Shown here one piece after another: positions 32,618 to 43,432 of a stretch of DNA of 64,000 nt. A program made the translations under genes and the position numbers. How positions within the stretch are numbered: position 1 is the stretch's first letter; each line of letters opens with the position of its first letter. The notes below the pieces were generated by a model. That model was not told the DNA's origin. It made no database searches and saw only the letters and a list, made by a program, of their open reading frames with translations. Origin of the DNA: Scilla litardierei (lineage: Eukaryota; Streptophyta; Magnoliopsida; Asparagales; Asparagaceae); NCBI GenBank assembly GCA_030789695.1, contig CM061135.1:113964301-114028300 (forward strand), written 5' to 3'.

Positions 32618-33804
32618 TGTTACGGCTATTTTGACCGGGCCCGGAAGAGCCAAGTCAACGACGACCGGTCAACCGGCCTGCTACGGCCTTGGGCCCCGGC
32701 CCCAGAGATCTCACGGGCGGGCCGCGCTTATCCGCCCAAGATGAAGGCCCAAAAGGCTGCCCACTTTTGTCGCGGAGGAAATCGGGGCCCAAATCGAGGA
32801 AGCCTTCGCCATTTATGGCAGCCGCCCCGTGCCATCATGATCCGCCAATTATGGCAGCCACCTTCATGGCTCGCCAAATATGGCAACCGACTTCATGGCC
32901 AGGCTTAATGGCCATCATTCCCCCGCCGTTATGGCACGCCAATTATGGCAACCGCAATGCCCATTACTCCAGCCTTCATGGCCCGCCAATTATGGCAATT
33001 ACTCATGGCCATGACTCCACCTTCATGGCGTCATCAAGTGGACGCAATTAGAGGGGGTCAACCCTTCCCCATTTGCACGACCCCATGAATGGCGGCCATG
33101 ATGTCACATCATGGCACATGATGAGCATGGTTCGTCTATATGAGGAGGGGGCGGGCGTCATTTGAAAGGGGCCAGATCTTCACCACCTACAAAGGAGGTA
33201 CATCATACTCCCATCTTACACCTTCTTCCACCTTGAATATTTCTCCTCCAAAGCTCGGCCCGAGGACTCGAGTATCGGTCTCTCCGCGAGCCATACTCGA
33301 TCCCACCGAGCACTTATCAGGCCAGATCTGACTTTGGCATCGGAGGGGCTTCGGTCGGAATCAAGGTCCGACCCCCCTGACGAGCTCTCTCGTCTATTCA
33401 GGTCCAGGAGTTCCAGGGACGCCGAGGCTACACTTCGGCGTCCTTCCAGCCGGAGCCGAGCGCCCTCGTCCCCGACCTCGTTCGTCTCCTCCGTCACGAG
33501 GATGTCGCTCTGCCGAGGCTACCCCTCGCGGAGCCGACGCGAGGATCCGCGCGCCCCGCTGCGAGCGACTCTGCCTTCAACCGATCCCGGAGGCTGTCAT
33601 CTCGCCGAGGCTACCCCTCGGCCCGCCAAAGAACGGAGCCGCGCCTTTCCGCTCGAGCGAACGCGCCGTCGGTCGACCCCATTGGTCATCTCCGTCTCGA
33701 GCGATAGCCACGACAACTCGGGGGTCCCGCGCGTCCCCTCTTTGACCGCGTTGACCACGCACCTTCCATACTATTAATGTGTTCTGCGAAAAATAGCAGA
33801 AACA
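32618..33804 (+). repeat. 3' LTR of the Tat-like element
   Basis: Near-identical to 27125-28309; two extra bases at about 33606 (GCCGAGGCTACC against GCCGGCTACC) explain the length difference. It ends 317 bp before the start codon of the gene at 34122, so it brings a GC-rich LTR promoter right next to that gene, in the same direction. Confidence 0.95.
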
Positions 33805-33977
33805 AATTGTAATAATTGACGTAAAGGTACATATATCCAAACATCAACTTCTGGTCAAGATTCTGGGATAAATCTCCCAAGTTTTTGGGTCAAAATACTG
33901 AAGGGGGTTCCATTGTAATACGTAATTATTGGGTTGGGTCTGCGGTTCTGCCAGCGCAGGATCCATTGAAACAGGAA

Positions 33978-33985
33978 TTTATAAT
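33978..33985 (+). promoter_or_regulatory. possible TATA box of the plant gene
   Basis: TTTATAAT about 140 bp upstream of the ATG, inside the roughly 310 bp of native DNA left between the Tat-like LTR and the gene. The stretch after it is GC-rich and free of repeats, as expected for a 5' leader. Its position fits a promoter, but the motif is short. Confidence 0.4.
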
Positions 33986-34121
33986 GGATCCGCTGGTGGA
34001 TAGTGTAGTATCCGACAACCGGACCGCCCCCTCTATTTTGATCCCACCCCCTGTTTTAGTCCTACGCCGCTGATCGCTGCCCCCTTGATAACCGTCATCG
34101 CGTCACCGCCGTCCATATTAT

Positions 34122-34442
34122 ATGAACTGCTTGGCGAGGCACCGGCGGCTGCTGCTCTCGCTGCCGCCGCCCAATAATAGCAACAATTTTCAGCAAGTCC
34201 GCTGGTGGGCCCGGCCGAATTCCTCAAGGGGGAAGGTCCCCCTAAATCTGAACAAAGGCGGCATCAGCGGCGATGGGAAGCCGTCGGAGTGGTGGATCGT
34301 CGACGGGGAGATGCACGAGGTCGGCGACAACGTTCCCCATCGCGAGCGCTTCGTCATCCCCAGGGACAACCTCCCCAATCGCCGCCGCAAGCAGATGAGG
34401 GAGCAGTACATGCGCCGCACTCGACTTGTCATCAAAGAATCG
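34122..34442 (+). CDS. conserved-looking plant protein, exon 1 (probably organelle-targeted)
   Basis: 107 codons from an ATG, GC-rich unlike the surrounding introns. The N-terminus (MNCLARHRRLLLSLPP) is Arg-rich and free of acidic residues, typical of a mitochondrial or plastid targeting peptide. From about residue 50 the sequence is charged and looks conserved (GKPSEWWIVDGEMHEVGDN, then an Arg-rich segment RRRKQMREQYMRRTRL). The exon ends at the codon for Ser (TCG) before GTGCCC, a weak donor. The next exon starts in the same phase with EHEPW at 51887. Read without splicing, the frame ends five codons into the intron (34460), giving 112 residues. I do not recognise a named family; a small organelle protein is inferred. 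Reading frame and splice phases agree across four exons, which is the main support. Confidence 0.75.
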
Positions 34443-34559
34443 GTGCCCTTCCTTGAATAACTCTATTAAATCTTATCATCATATAATTAGTAATAAATAT
34501 CATACTTTTACGAAGAACTGTTGTGAATATTTTTATCCTCCGTTGATTAATTATTAGAT

Positions 34560-34914
34560 GACTTTCTGTATGTCGTCAATTTTCAACTTATCTACCTATA
34601 GCTATATTTATATCTGGATTCATAAAGATCAGGTGGCAACTGATCTAATGGATCAGGTGCAAGACAACCTCTTTAAACTCAAATCCAAAAAACCCAAAAC
34701 CCCATCCAAACCGCCCAAAACACACACCAAACCCAAAATCACACCCCCCAATAAAAAAAACCAAAAACCCCAAGACAATACACACACTCAAACACACTCT
34801 TCTCATTTTCACCCGGTTTTGCACTCATCGAAACACCCGTGTGGGTCCCACGTTTTGATTGTGTGGGTTGGTTTTTGGGGGGTCCGTGCACTTTGTGCAC
34901 AGGTTAGGACTAGT
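34560..34914 (+). mobile_element. possible Helitron 3' end
   Basis: The segment ends with a hairpin (GTGCAC-TTT-GTGCAC, 34886-34900), nine bases, then CTAG followed by T. A hairpin shortly before a CTRR end that is inserted before T is the Helitron hallmark. A diverged partner with the same hairpin and spacing lies at 54819-54847. The upstream part is C/A-rich (34680-34800). The 5' end (TC) is not identified, so the left limit is a guess; the open frame of 130 codons here is low-complexity and not a gene. Confidence 0.4.
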
Positions 34915-34991
34915 GATAATTTATACAAGGACAAATTTTTGAAAAGCTAAAAAATTAAAAATAATACAAAAATTTATCAAGTTTTAAAATA

Positions 34992-35881
34992 GGGAGTTGC
35001 TACGCGCACATACCGAATTGCTCTGTGCACGACCGGCGTTCAAGTTATTTACAAGTTTGCCACTCAGAATTGCTTACTTGCGAAAATACCTCCAGTTGTG
35101 CATAGTGAGTAAAAGTCCATGACCGATGACGATTTTGCTCAGCGTGCAACACCGTTAGCATTTACGTGTGTTTTTGCTCAGCGCACGCAACTGCTATCGG
35201 ATCTCATCGCCGGTGAGGGGAAAGTGGGGAGGGGGAGAGATCCGGCGTCGGCGTCGTCATTGCCACTGCCATCGTCCACCTCCTCCATCATCTCTAGTGG
35301 AGGCCTCACCCGTGTCATCATCTTCTCGATGGATCGAATTGAAATGATATCGGTTGTGCATGCTCTTGGGGAAGGAAGATGCCTGCTACTTGACGCTCGG
35401 CCTGCTTAAAGGAAATGGCGGTGAGTACATCTTTGTTGCTCGCCCTGCATCATCCGTTGAGTAGGCCTCCATCATCCCCTGACGAAGATGCAGTTAGTAT
35501 GTGCTCGATGCTCGACATGCCCAATGGAAATGGCCTCCATCATCCCTGCTATCGGATCTCATCGAGTATGTGCTCGACGGATCCCCTTCGCACAACCAGG
35601 GAGGAAGAGGCCTCTATTATCCTCAATTTTCATTGCTCGGCCTGTTACTCGACGGATCCCCTTCCGTCTCTTGCTCGCCGGTGGTAGTGTAAACCCCAAA
35701 ATTCACTCGATCGAATTCACGACGGTGGTTGCAGACTGTCGACGCCTTCACTGTCCTCTCCGATCGAATCCATAGTGGCTGTGCGTGCTGAGGGTAGAAT
35801 GAGGTTAAAATTTTGAATGCCAAACTTGTGAATAGTGGTTGTGCGCGTTAAGCAATTCGGTATGTGCGCGTAGCAACTTCC
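34992..35881 (+). mobile_element. 890-bp non-autonomous MULE with 31-bp TIRs and 9-bp TSD
   Basis: Terminal inverted repeats at 34992-35022 and 35851-35881 begin GGGAGTTGCTACGCGCACAT and GGAAGTTGCTACGCGCACAT and differ at one position of 31. Both sides carry the 9-bp duplication TTTAAAATA (34983-34991 and 35882-35890), which defines the Mutator superfamily. It sits inside the left inverted repeat of the larger MULE. The interior (about 35200-35700) is GC-rich with short internal repeats (CTGCTATCGGATCTCATCG at about 35188 and 35556) and could be a captured host fragment (Pack-MULE), but no protein is recognisable. Confidence 0.95.
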
Positions 35882-36739
35882 TTTAAAATATTTATCAAAA
35901 CCGATCAATTTTGCTATGTCAGCAATTAGAAAGGGTTTTAAGTTAACATGAACCGTGCCAATTTGGCCGGGTTGCTAACACTAGACATTTTGCATTTTGA
36001 CCGGGGTTGGCAACCCCAGTCCTTTTGCCAAACTAAGGGGCAGCTGTTGACTGAACTGCCCCTCTTCCCCTCTATATAAAGTCATACGACCTTTCTCTCC
36101 TCGGAACCAAATCACTATCCCTTTCTCAACCCCACCCGTCAGAGCTGTCCCCACTCACTGAAACTATCCTTATTTTGCAATTTCCCCACTTATTTTGAAG
36201 CTTTCCAATCTCTCTCTTTAAGATAATCTTATTTTGAGATTTATTTGAAAATTTTGTAATAATTTTTTTAGTAGAGCATAAGCCGAGATTTGGCATGAAA
36301 TTTAAGGCATGATCCGAAAATTACGTAGAAATTTACACAATTTTGATGTAAATTGAGGGGAAGTTAAAATTTGAAATTTGGTAATAAATTTGGTATGAAA
36401 TTAGTACACGCTATAATTATGGCACCATAAAATTAGTGCCTAATTAATTTACAACATATTATAGTATAGATCTATTATTATGGTAAAGTTATATTATAAA
36501 TATAATCATGACATTTATAATGTTATTTGTATAGGTTTGTAACGGTGGTCAACGATCAAATTTTTGTTCTGTTATTTTGATGGTAATTTAATGATTGGAA
36601 CAAATAACAAATCAAAATATGTAAGAGGGACCGTTAAGCCTATACGGGTGATAACACATTCTACATGTACCGAACAATTGGTTTGGATATACACAGTAAC
36701 TAAGATCAATCTGCATGAGTAGTATCTTAAACTAGTATC

Positions 36740-39700
36740 CAACTAGCTTGTAGCGGAGCATGGAATCATTGATGTGCTTATCACCAATGATGGTGATATG
36801 AAAACACTTTTTAATTTGGGCGAATTCCAATGGTTACTTGAATTATATGCGAAGAAGGATATCACGATTAATACCCAAGTGACTGAAGCACATGGCACAT
36901 ATTCCCACATGCTTGTTTTGGACAACAATTCAACATGCTTTATATCTTCTCCAAACCAGAAGTGTCATCATTAGGAAAATATGATGGAAGAATGGTGTAC
37001 TTATAATCCATAACGGGATGAGAATATTGATACACAAGTATCGATACCATGTATGTATTGTGATATTTTTAAAATAAAACATGCATTTTCTAAAGATTGA
37101 ACGTGTTTGTATGTCAATAAATAGTTTGAATGTTGCAGGACTAGGTATCATTTTTTCAGAATTTGGCGAGCAATACTCCTACTCTACTTGCATGTAAGGC
37201 ATTGTCATCCCAATATCGATGACTAATCATCGACGATGATTCCAAAAGATGTTCGTGTAATAACAAAAATAGAAACATAAACTTCTATGACGAGACCAGA
37301 TGACAATAATGTAAGAACACCAAACCAAAAAAGTGATGGCAACGATACTAAAGATGATTATGATATCGCAAGGGAAAATATCATGCATTATGCTGCACCG
37401 ATGAACTTAAAAGATATAGTATGAATTGAGAATGTACTTGCTAATAATACTTATTTTGAGTTTGAAGAGTCGTTGCCAAACGTTGTTGAAAAGGATCAAT
37501 AGATCAATGCATCAGTCATGAAGAATACTTATGTAAGAAATATGGATGTACTTAAAATTCAGAACGAGAACGGAATGTTCAATGTTGGTGATATGTATGA
37601 GTTAAAGATTGATTTGGTTCAAGCAATTAAGGAATGAAGCATCAACCATAATGTTTTCTACTGGCCGATCAAGATGAATACTACCTGTTATTTTATTGTC
37701 TGTGCCTTAAATAAGCTGGTGAATCATGAAACTAGAGATGAGGAAAGTTGAAATTCTCTGTAATGGGTATATGCTACAGTTAGAAAAAGAACCAATGGGC
37801 GGTTCAATGTCACAAAAGTCAAATGAGAGCACATGCAATAATCCTACATTGAATACGGATTATGTCTAGGCCACGAATTCTTTCGTAAGCAATAAGATTA
37901 TGCTTATGATAAAGAGTAAGCTTAATTTGATACCAGCCAAAATTCAAGAATTTATAAACATGTTAACAATTAGAATATCACATTGTAAAGCGTAACGAGC
38001 TGGAATTAAGGTATTGTTAAGGATATTTGGTGATAGAGAGGAATCATGACGAAGACTCATAATGTCTGGATACTATTTAGGAAAGCAATCCATGGATTGT
38101 GTATAAGATTACAAAACAACACATGCTACAGGAATAGATGCAAACAACATGCTTTTTTCATTAGCTTTTGTTGTTGTATTGGCTGAGATCGAACCAAATT
38201 GGGAGTGATTTTTAAGTTACATATATACATTGATACCAAGTGTTCATAGATACTGGACAATAACCTTCATTTCTGCTTGAATGAAATACATTTCAAGAGC
38301 ACTGCACGATGGTTGACTGACACTGAAACACCATCGATATTATTTACGCTATATCATCGCTAATTTCAAGTCGACAAGCTACATAACAGAACAATTGACT
38401 CAAAACAGTTGACTAGCCTATAAGTACTACATTGGTGGAGAGATGATGACTCGAAACCAATACATTTCATCTTCACCCCGAAGAGAAGACAATCACGTTT
38501 AGAACATGATAGTCATTACATGTCTATCTTTTGATGGTCATTTCATACATTATGTAGATCGTCATTATACATGGGAGGAGTTGATGGCGTGTCTGTGAGC
38601 CATGCCTCCACCAAAAATAACTTGCCAATGTCAAACTTTCATAACTTTTATGGATATACCTGAAAAAGCCATAGATAAGCATGTTGTGTTTGTGCCTACA
38701 TTTTACATATGATCGGTATCATGTTGGTTCTAGATCCAAGCAAAGTTTCGATGCACTTGTGGTGGTTGATGAAGCTGGATGATTTCAATTACCTACAGAA
38801 TACTTGTTGGGGGAAGTGCTCTTCTTGTACACATGTATGCCGAGTTAACAAAGCTCTCACGTATGGAAACTCGGGAGCTATATACATGCGACATATTGTT
38901 GCAGGTAAACACTATTTGTTACCTAGTGAAGTTGTATATATATTGGCAGCCAGTTGATGTTTTATATTTGTAGATACGATCTTGAGAAAGATTACATCTA
39001 TGACAGACAACGCACAATGAGTTATGGAACCGTACGGTTATGGTGCAAATAGAATATATGATGATCTTTTCTCCTCGATTCTTGATCTTTACCGTAATGG
39101 GCTAGACTTGTTAGAGATGTCACATGTTTGAATTACAGAATTTTATATCGTAATTTGTTATATTGATATATTCAAATTATTTAGTCTCTTGATTTGCGTA
39201 TCTTCATCTAAACATGGTTTTACATGACTAGGTTATCTTTGAGACATACAAAAATCGTTCTACGAGGTGCATTTATTAAAGATGCTGCAATTTGATGTGC
39301 GAGGATACCTATTTTTGCTAGGAAACCGTGGAGATGCATTTACTTGAATGTGTATCACGACAATTTAGATTACATATCTAAATTCCTATGCAACACATGT
39401 CTGTGAAGATCAGAAGGATATCATGTCAATGTGAGTAAGCGATTAGCCCGCTTCTCCATGAGTGGTTGTTCAGAGACTAGCAAGTAGTTCAAATGAGGTT
39501 ACATCCTATCTCTACTGAGGATTACATAAGATGGTATTTGGGGACCATTAGGAGTGATATTCATTAGGTTATAACCCCTTATTTATACATACTACATGTA
39601 CCTATCTAGAGATAAGAAGTAAATATTATTTATATGATTATGATTATGTATTTATTTTTTACTTATTATATATTGTCTGAATGTTCATTTTTATATTATA

Positions 39701-39920
39701 GGTGATACAATACTCAATATTGACGATTTGGCAACACGATCTCTTTGAGAATTAGACGTGTCATCCACCAACTAAATGCATATGAGTATCATACGAAACC
39801 AGATTAAGTTAAGTTGCGTCATATAAGGCTCCTTCCACGCGAGATTGAGACAAGTCATCTATGTTGTTTTCATCAGAGTGAGCCAACCTGGCTTAGGGGG
39901 TTTAAGGATGACGCATGACT
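36740..39920 (+). pseudogene. MuDR-type transposase remnant, possibly with plant mobile domain
   Basis: Stop-ridden but recognisable. About 37985-38060 reads RAGIKVLLRIFGDREES, the segment before the MULE catalytic domain. 38138-38230 reads DANNMLFSLAFVVVLAEIE then NWE-stop-FLSYI, the classic LAFAVVEGE...WEWFL block. 38329-38370 reads HHRYYLRYIIANF. Several stops sit where Trp is expected. At 39291 FDVRGYLFLLG resembles the plant mobile domain fused to some MULE transposases. An N-terminal fragment may lie at 36763-36974 (GIIDVLITNDGDMKTLFN). No intact frame exceeds 90 codons. Transposase identity is secure from the two central blocks; the mobile-domain call is weaker. Confidence 0.7.
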
Positions 39921-40948
39921 ATCTTAATAGTAACAATAAACTCAACCAGAAATAGAGGTTCTGCAATATAATGGGTATAATTGCTTACATGCACCTGTAA
40001 ATTGAAGTTAACTGTTGCATGAAAAAATGATGCCGAAGTTGGATCTTCTTAAAGGTCCAGATTTACTTCTTGTTGGCATGATGTGATCGCCATGGTTTAC
40101 TTTGTTTAAGTGTGTTGGATATTACATTAAGTTTTGTATTTAATTAATTTTAAGATAAAATTGTATTGAAATTATCATGGACTCTTATTTCATCTTTTCC
40201 TATTAACACTGTATATAAATTATTTTTAATATTGTATTGGATATTTACATTTTTGATTAAATATAGATGTATTGGAATTGTATTGGAATTGTATTAAAAA
40301 TTGCATTGGATGTTTATATTTTCGATTGAAGACGTGTATTAGAATTAAATTTTGCATTTGATTGGAATTTGGGTTCAAAATGGGGTGTGTAATGAGCAAG
40401 GGGTATGCATTATATGGCCTGGGTTGACAACCTTAGTTTTTTGGTCTTCATATTAACAGTATATAAATTATTTTGAATATTGTATTGGATATGTACATTT
40501 TTGATTAACTAGAGATGTATTGGAATTGTATTAAAAATTGCATTGGATGCTTATTTTTTTGATTAAAGACATGTATTAGAATTATATTTTGCATTTGATT
40601 GGAATTTGGCTCGAAAAGGGGGTGTGTAATGAGTAGGGGGTGTGCATGATATAGCCTGGGTTGACAACCTTAGTTATTTTTTCTTCTCTATGTTCAGCAG
40701 AGAACAACAATTGGAAAATGACTACTCTTTGTTGAACAGAGTGCATACAAAATGGCCATGGTTGCCAACCTTGGGTAAAAGGCAATATGGCCAGGGTTGG
40801 CAGACCCAGTCAATTTCACATCGTTCATGTCAACGTAAATTGCATTGATTACTGACGTGGTAAAAGTTAATTGGGTTTTGTAAATATTTTTAAACTTGAT
40901 TGATATTTGTAACTATTTTTAATTTTAGTTTTTTTTGAAAATTTATCC

Positions 40949-41844
40949 TTTAGTCATGCCCCCACTTCCCTCAGTGCTGGAAGGCGCGATAGGACAAGCT
41001 TGCTCGTATCTAAGTCAAAAGTGAGGGTATGTAACAATTTTTTCCTTCTCTTTTGAGAAAATTACGATCAATGGAAATGTTGATAACAAGATATACACAG
41101 AAAATTTAAGAATTACACAAATACAATCATTTAACTATTATAACATATAATTCACATTAACAAATTAATTATTACAACCATATCGAACGTCTTAAACAAT
41201 TGAAAGATAAAATAAGCCTTATGGCCAATACATCGCTATGTCCATACATAAGATAACAAAAGAAAGAATGTAACATTAAGTAGCAACTTAAAACTAGTCT
41301 TCTATAAAGTTCTTGCCCTTCAATGAATTCCTGCAACGTTGGGTCAGAACAAGTGAAATCTCCTCGATCTGACCGTCATTGTCATAGAAACACAAATACT
41401 GAGCGCATTTATGTAGGCTTTGCAAATAGTAATTTAAGTAAGAACTAATTTTAAAAACTAGCAGGGCAAAAAATATAACATATCAACGCATTACAATAAT
41501 CTAATAATCGTAATATGTAAGATCATCAATAAATACCAAAGCAGCTACTATGCGTGGTGGTAAACTAATCACAGTTAACCCAGTAAGTGATGATTATATG
41601 AGCATTTAATCTATTCTAACTTCACTAGAAGTATATGGTTAATGAATATATTGATACTAAGCTAACGCACAACTCATGTTTGATGGCATAATATGCAACA
41701 TTGTCATGCATCCTGCCTCAGCAGCACTCATCTGGGTAATTACTACTTTGTTTTCACGTCTTAATGACCGTGACAATCAATCAATAACCCACCTCTATTA
41801 TTAAAAGATAACAATCGATAATGGATGACCAAGTGTCTATGCAC
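40949..41844. other. intron sequence between MULE and Reina-like element, nothing recognised
   Basis: AT-rich, no open frame above 60 codons, no repeats linked to other parts of the window. It ends with TGCAC, the target duplicated by the next element. Confidence 0.6.
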
Positions 41845-42181
41845 TGATAGGAAACACTAGGGTTTTGTCGAAGAAATTTAGAGATTTGGTAGAAAGATAT
41901 AGGTTGTACGGATGTAAACAGAAATTACAAGATAACTAGGCCTCAATTAGAGAGGATGACCGCTCTCTTAGCTTCGATTCGAGATAAATTTTAACTATTT
42001 CAAGATCTACTCTATTCTACTCCGAATCGTTCTTATTCTTCTCTTAAATTCAACCTCATCATATAGCCCTAACCCTTCATCCTATATATAATGGACTAAT
42101 TTGTCTATACTTACAAAAACACCCTTGAAGCCCAATATTACAAAGTTGCCATTGATTGTGGCCGCACCCTTATTCATAACA
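41845..42181 (-). repeat. 3' LTR of the small Reina-like element
   Basis: 337 bp, minus-strand start TGTTATG and end CTATCA-type. Pairs with 49226-49556. Confidence 0.85.
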
Positions 42182-42389
42182 TTACTCCGTCCCTAAAAAA
42201 TCGTCTTCAAGGTGGTGCATGAAATCCATAGGTCACGCTATTCCAATTGGGGATGCTCGTCCCCTCTTGGCTTATCCTCTCCAGCGATTGTGCCCTCATC
42301 TTTTTTGACTATCAATACTTGCAGCGGACGATCTCGACAATGATGTCCCAGCTTAAGGGGCCATGGGACCCCAAAAATGCTCCACGCCA

Positions 42390-42680
42390 TCACTGGGCCC
42401 TTAGCGGCCTGCTCGGGGGTCACAGATCTTTGGGTAGGCCGCCAAGAGCCCGCGAGGTCCTGGGTGACCATGGCGGGGTTTGCCTGCTGCCTGGCAGGGT
42501 TGCCCGCCCCCCTGGCGGGCCCCTAGGGCCGCGAGGCCCGGGGCGGCCCCACTGGGGGTCGCCAACCCCAGGAAGGGCCACCGAGGGGCCACGAGGCCCT
42601 AGGTGGTCCCTAGGGGTTTGCTAGCCCATGGCAGGGCCGCTAGGCCCGATGCGACTCCCCAGGGGTTGCCGCTGCGTGAA
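42390..42680 (-). repeat. GC-rich block of the small Reina-like element
   Basis: Very GC-rich, with many GGCCC/GGGCC words and short inverted repeats. It lies after the gag start, in the same relative place as the GC-rich blocks at 43850-44165 and 61530-61800 of the other two Reina elements. No stable coding content. Confidence 0.6.
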
Positions 42681-42826
42681 GGGCCCACCTGAGGCTGATT
42701 TATGTGGCTGTTGCCCCCTGCCCCTTCATCCTGAGGGACATAGTGTCCTAGATCTATATCGTAGAAGTCCTCTTTAATCAGATCTTACGTTAGTGGTTGT
42801 TATTCATCAAAGACGATGCATTTTCC

Positions 42827-43047
42827 TTATTTGTTGGCTAAAAATCTCACCTTTCGCCTCAGATTTATGTTGTTCGGATGTGGTTCTTCTTCAAAGATGA
42901 CGATTTTTTCTTTCTCCTTGTACAAAGCTTGCTCCGTTCGTCCTATATCTGAGGTATTTCCCTCAAAGTTGTCATTTTTTGACGTTTTCTCTTTGCGTCG
43001 TGGGTGGTGATGGATCTCCAAGAGCTCCATCATGGATTCCATCGTAG
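42827..43047 (-). pseudogene. gag fragment of the small Reina-like element (continues at 49088-49200)
   Basis: The minus-strand frame ends at 42827 and reads back through MESMMELLEIHH, an Arg/Lys-rich stretch, and VIFEEEPHPNN. Across the nested insertion (one copy of AAAAT removed) it joins in phase to 49088-49150, which reads ETLKEQQQKLGSKMEELKGRF, a coiled-coil-like gag N-terminus. Upstream of that the frame is lost near an A-run, where the ATG frame (minus, from about 49203) is one base off. The ATG predicted inside the nested LTR for the 42827 frame is an artefact of the insertion. Confidence 0.65.
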
Positions 43048-43052
43048 AAAAT

Positions 43053-43405
43053 TGATGGGCCTCTGGCCCAGCCGCAACCCCTGCGGGTTTACACCCGCAG
43101 GCCCAGGCCGCCACCCCTCTTGGCTCCGAGTCCCCCTAGTCCTAGGATTGCCCAATCCCCTTAGTCCTAGGATTGCCTAATCCCCCTAGTCCTAGGATTG
43201 CCCTAGTTTCTATTATAAATAGGAGGTAGTCTCTCTTGTATGCCTATGCTAATTTGATGATTATTATTTGGTGATTCCATAGGTAGACGAGTGCGGACGT
43301 CCTCTAGGCGTCTTGGGAGGAGAACACACCTCTTTTGTGCTCAATTATCTTTCTATTTTGCTATTTGTTTTCTAATAAAAATTCCATCTTTGTTAGTTCC
43401 TAACA
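43053..43405 (+). repeat. 5' LTR of the Reina element
   Basis: Contains a hairpin near its start (CCTGCGGGT/ACCCGCAGG, about 43078-43099), three 25-bp tandem units each with the palindrome TCCTAGGA (about 43128-43203), and TATAAATA at 43214-43221. The same LTR at 48731 has TAAAAATA instead of the TATA. Confidence 0.95.
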
Positions 43406-43408
43406 ATT

Positions 43409-43420
43409 TGGTATCAGAGC
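43409..43420 (+). other. primer-binding site (tRNA-Met) of the Reina element
   Basis: TGGTATCAGAGC, three bases after the LTR end; perfect match to the usual initiator-Met primer site. Confidence 0.95.
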
Positions 43421-43432
43421 ACGTGACGATCC

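Larger units (their letters stand above)
27125..33804 (+). mobile_element. non-coding Tat-like Ty3/gypsy element (LARD-like), TSD AATTG
   Basis: Direct LTRs at 27125-28309 and 32618-33804 are bounded by the same 5 bp, AATTG (27120-27124 and 33805-33809). After the left LTR comes TGGCGCCGTCTGTGGGAAC, the primer-site type of Tat/Ogre-group elements; before the right LTR is a GATGGGGGCAAT polypurine tract. The 4.3-kb interior has no gag, protease, RT or integrase in any frame, so mobility would need proteins from a relative. The LTRs differ at roughly ten positions plus one 2-bp indel by eye (under 1%), making this one of the youngest insertions here. The interior holds three tandem-repeat blocks, listed separately. 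Confidence 0.9.
34929..40948 (+). mobile_element. Mutator-like element with long TIRs, 6 kb, decayed
   Basis: The left end (from GGACAAAT at 34929, skipping the 890-bp insertion) and the reverse complement of the right end (to ATTTATCC at 40948) align over more than 150 bp. They share, for example, TCAAGTTTTAAAAT followed by ATTTATCAAAACC, then ATGTCAGCAATTA, TTAACATGAACC and CCGGGTTGCTAAC, at moderate divergence. Flanking 9-mers TTTATACAA and TTTAGTCAT agree at six positions, perhaps a decayed TSD. Inside are a TATA-containing stretch (36073-36080, CTATATAAAG) and a broken MuDR-type transposase. This is one of the oldest insertions in the intron. Confidence 0.75.

Noticed and set aside
34558..34950. 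130-codon Pro/Lys-rich frame after exon 1
   Set aside because: Low-complexity C/A-rich sequence ending at a Helitron-like terminus; no protein features.
42827..43114. 95-codon minus-strand frame taken as a complete gene
   Set aside because: Its ATG is inside the nested Reina LTR; the real coding part is a gag fragment that continues at 49088.
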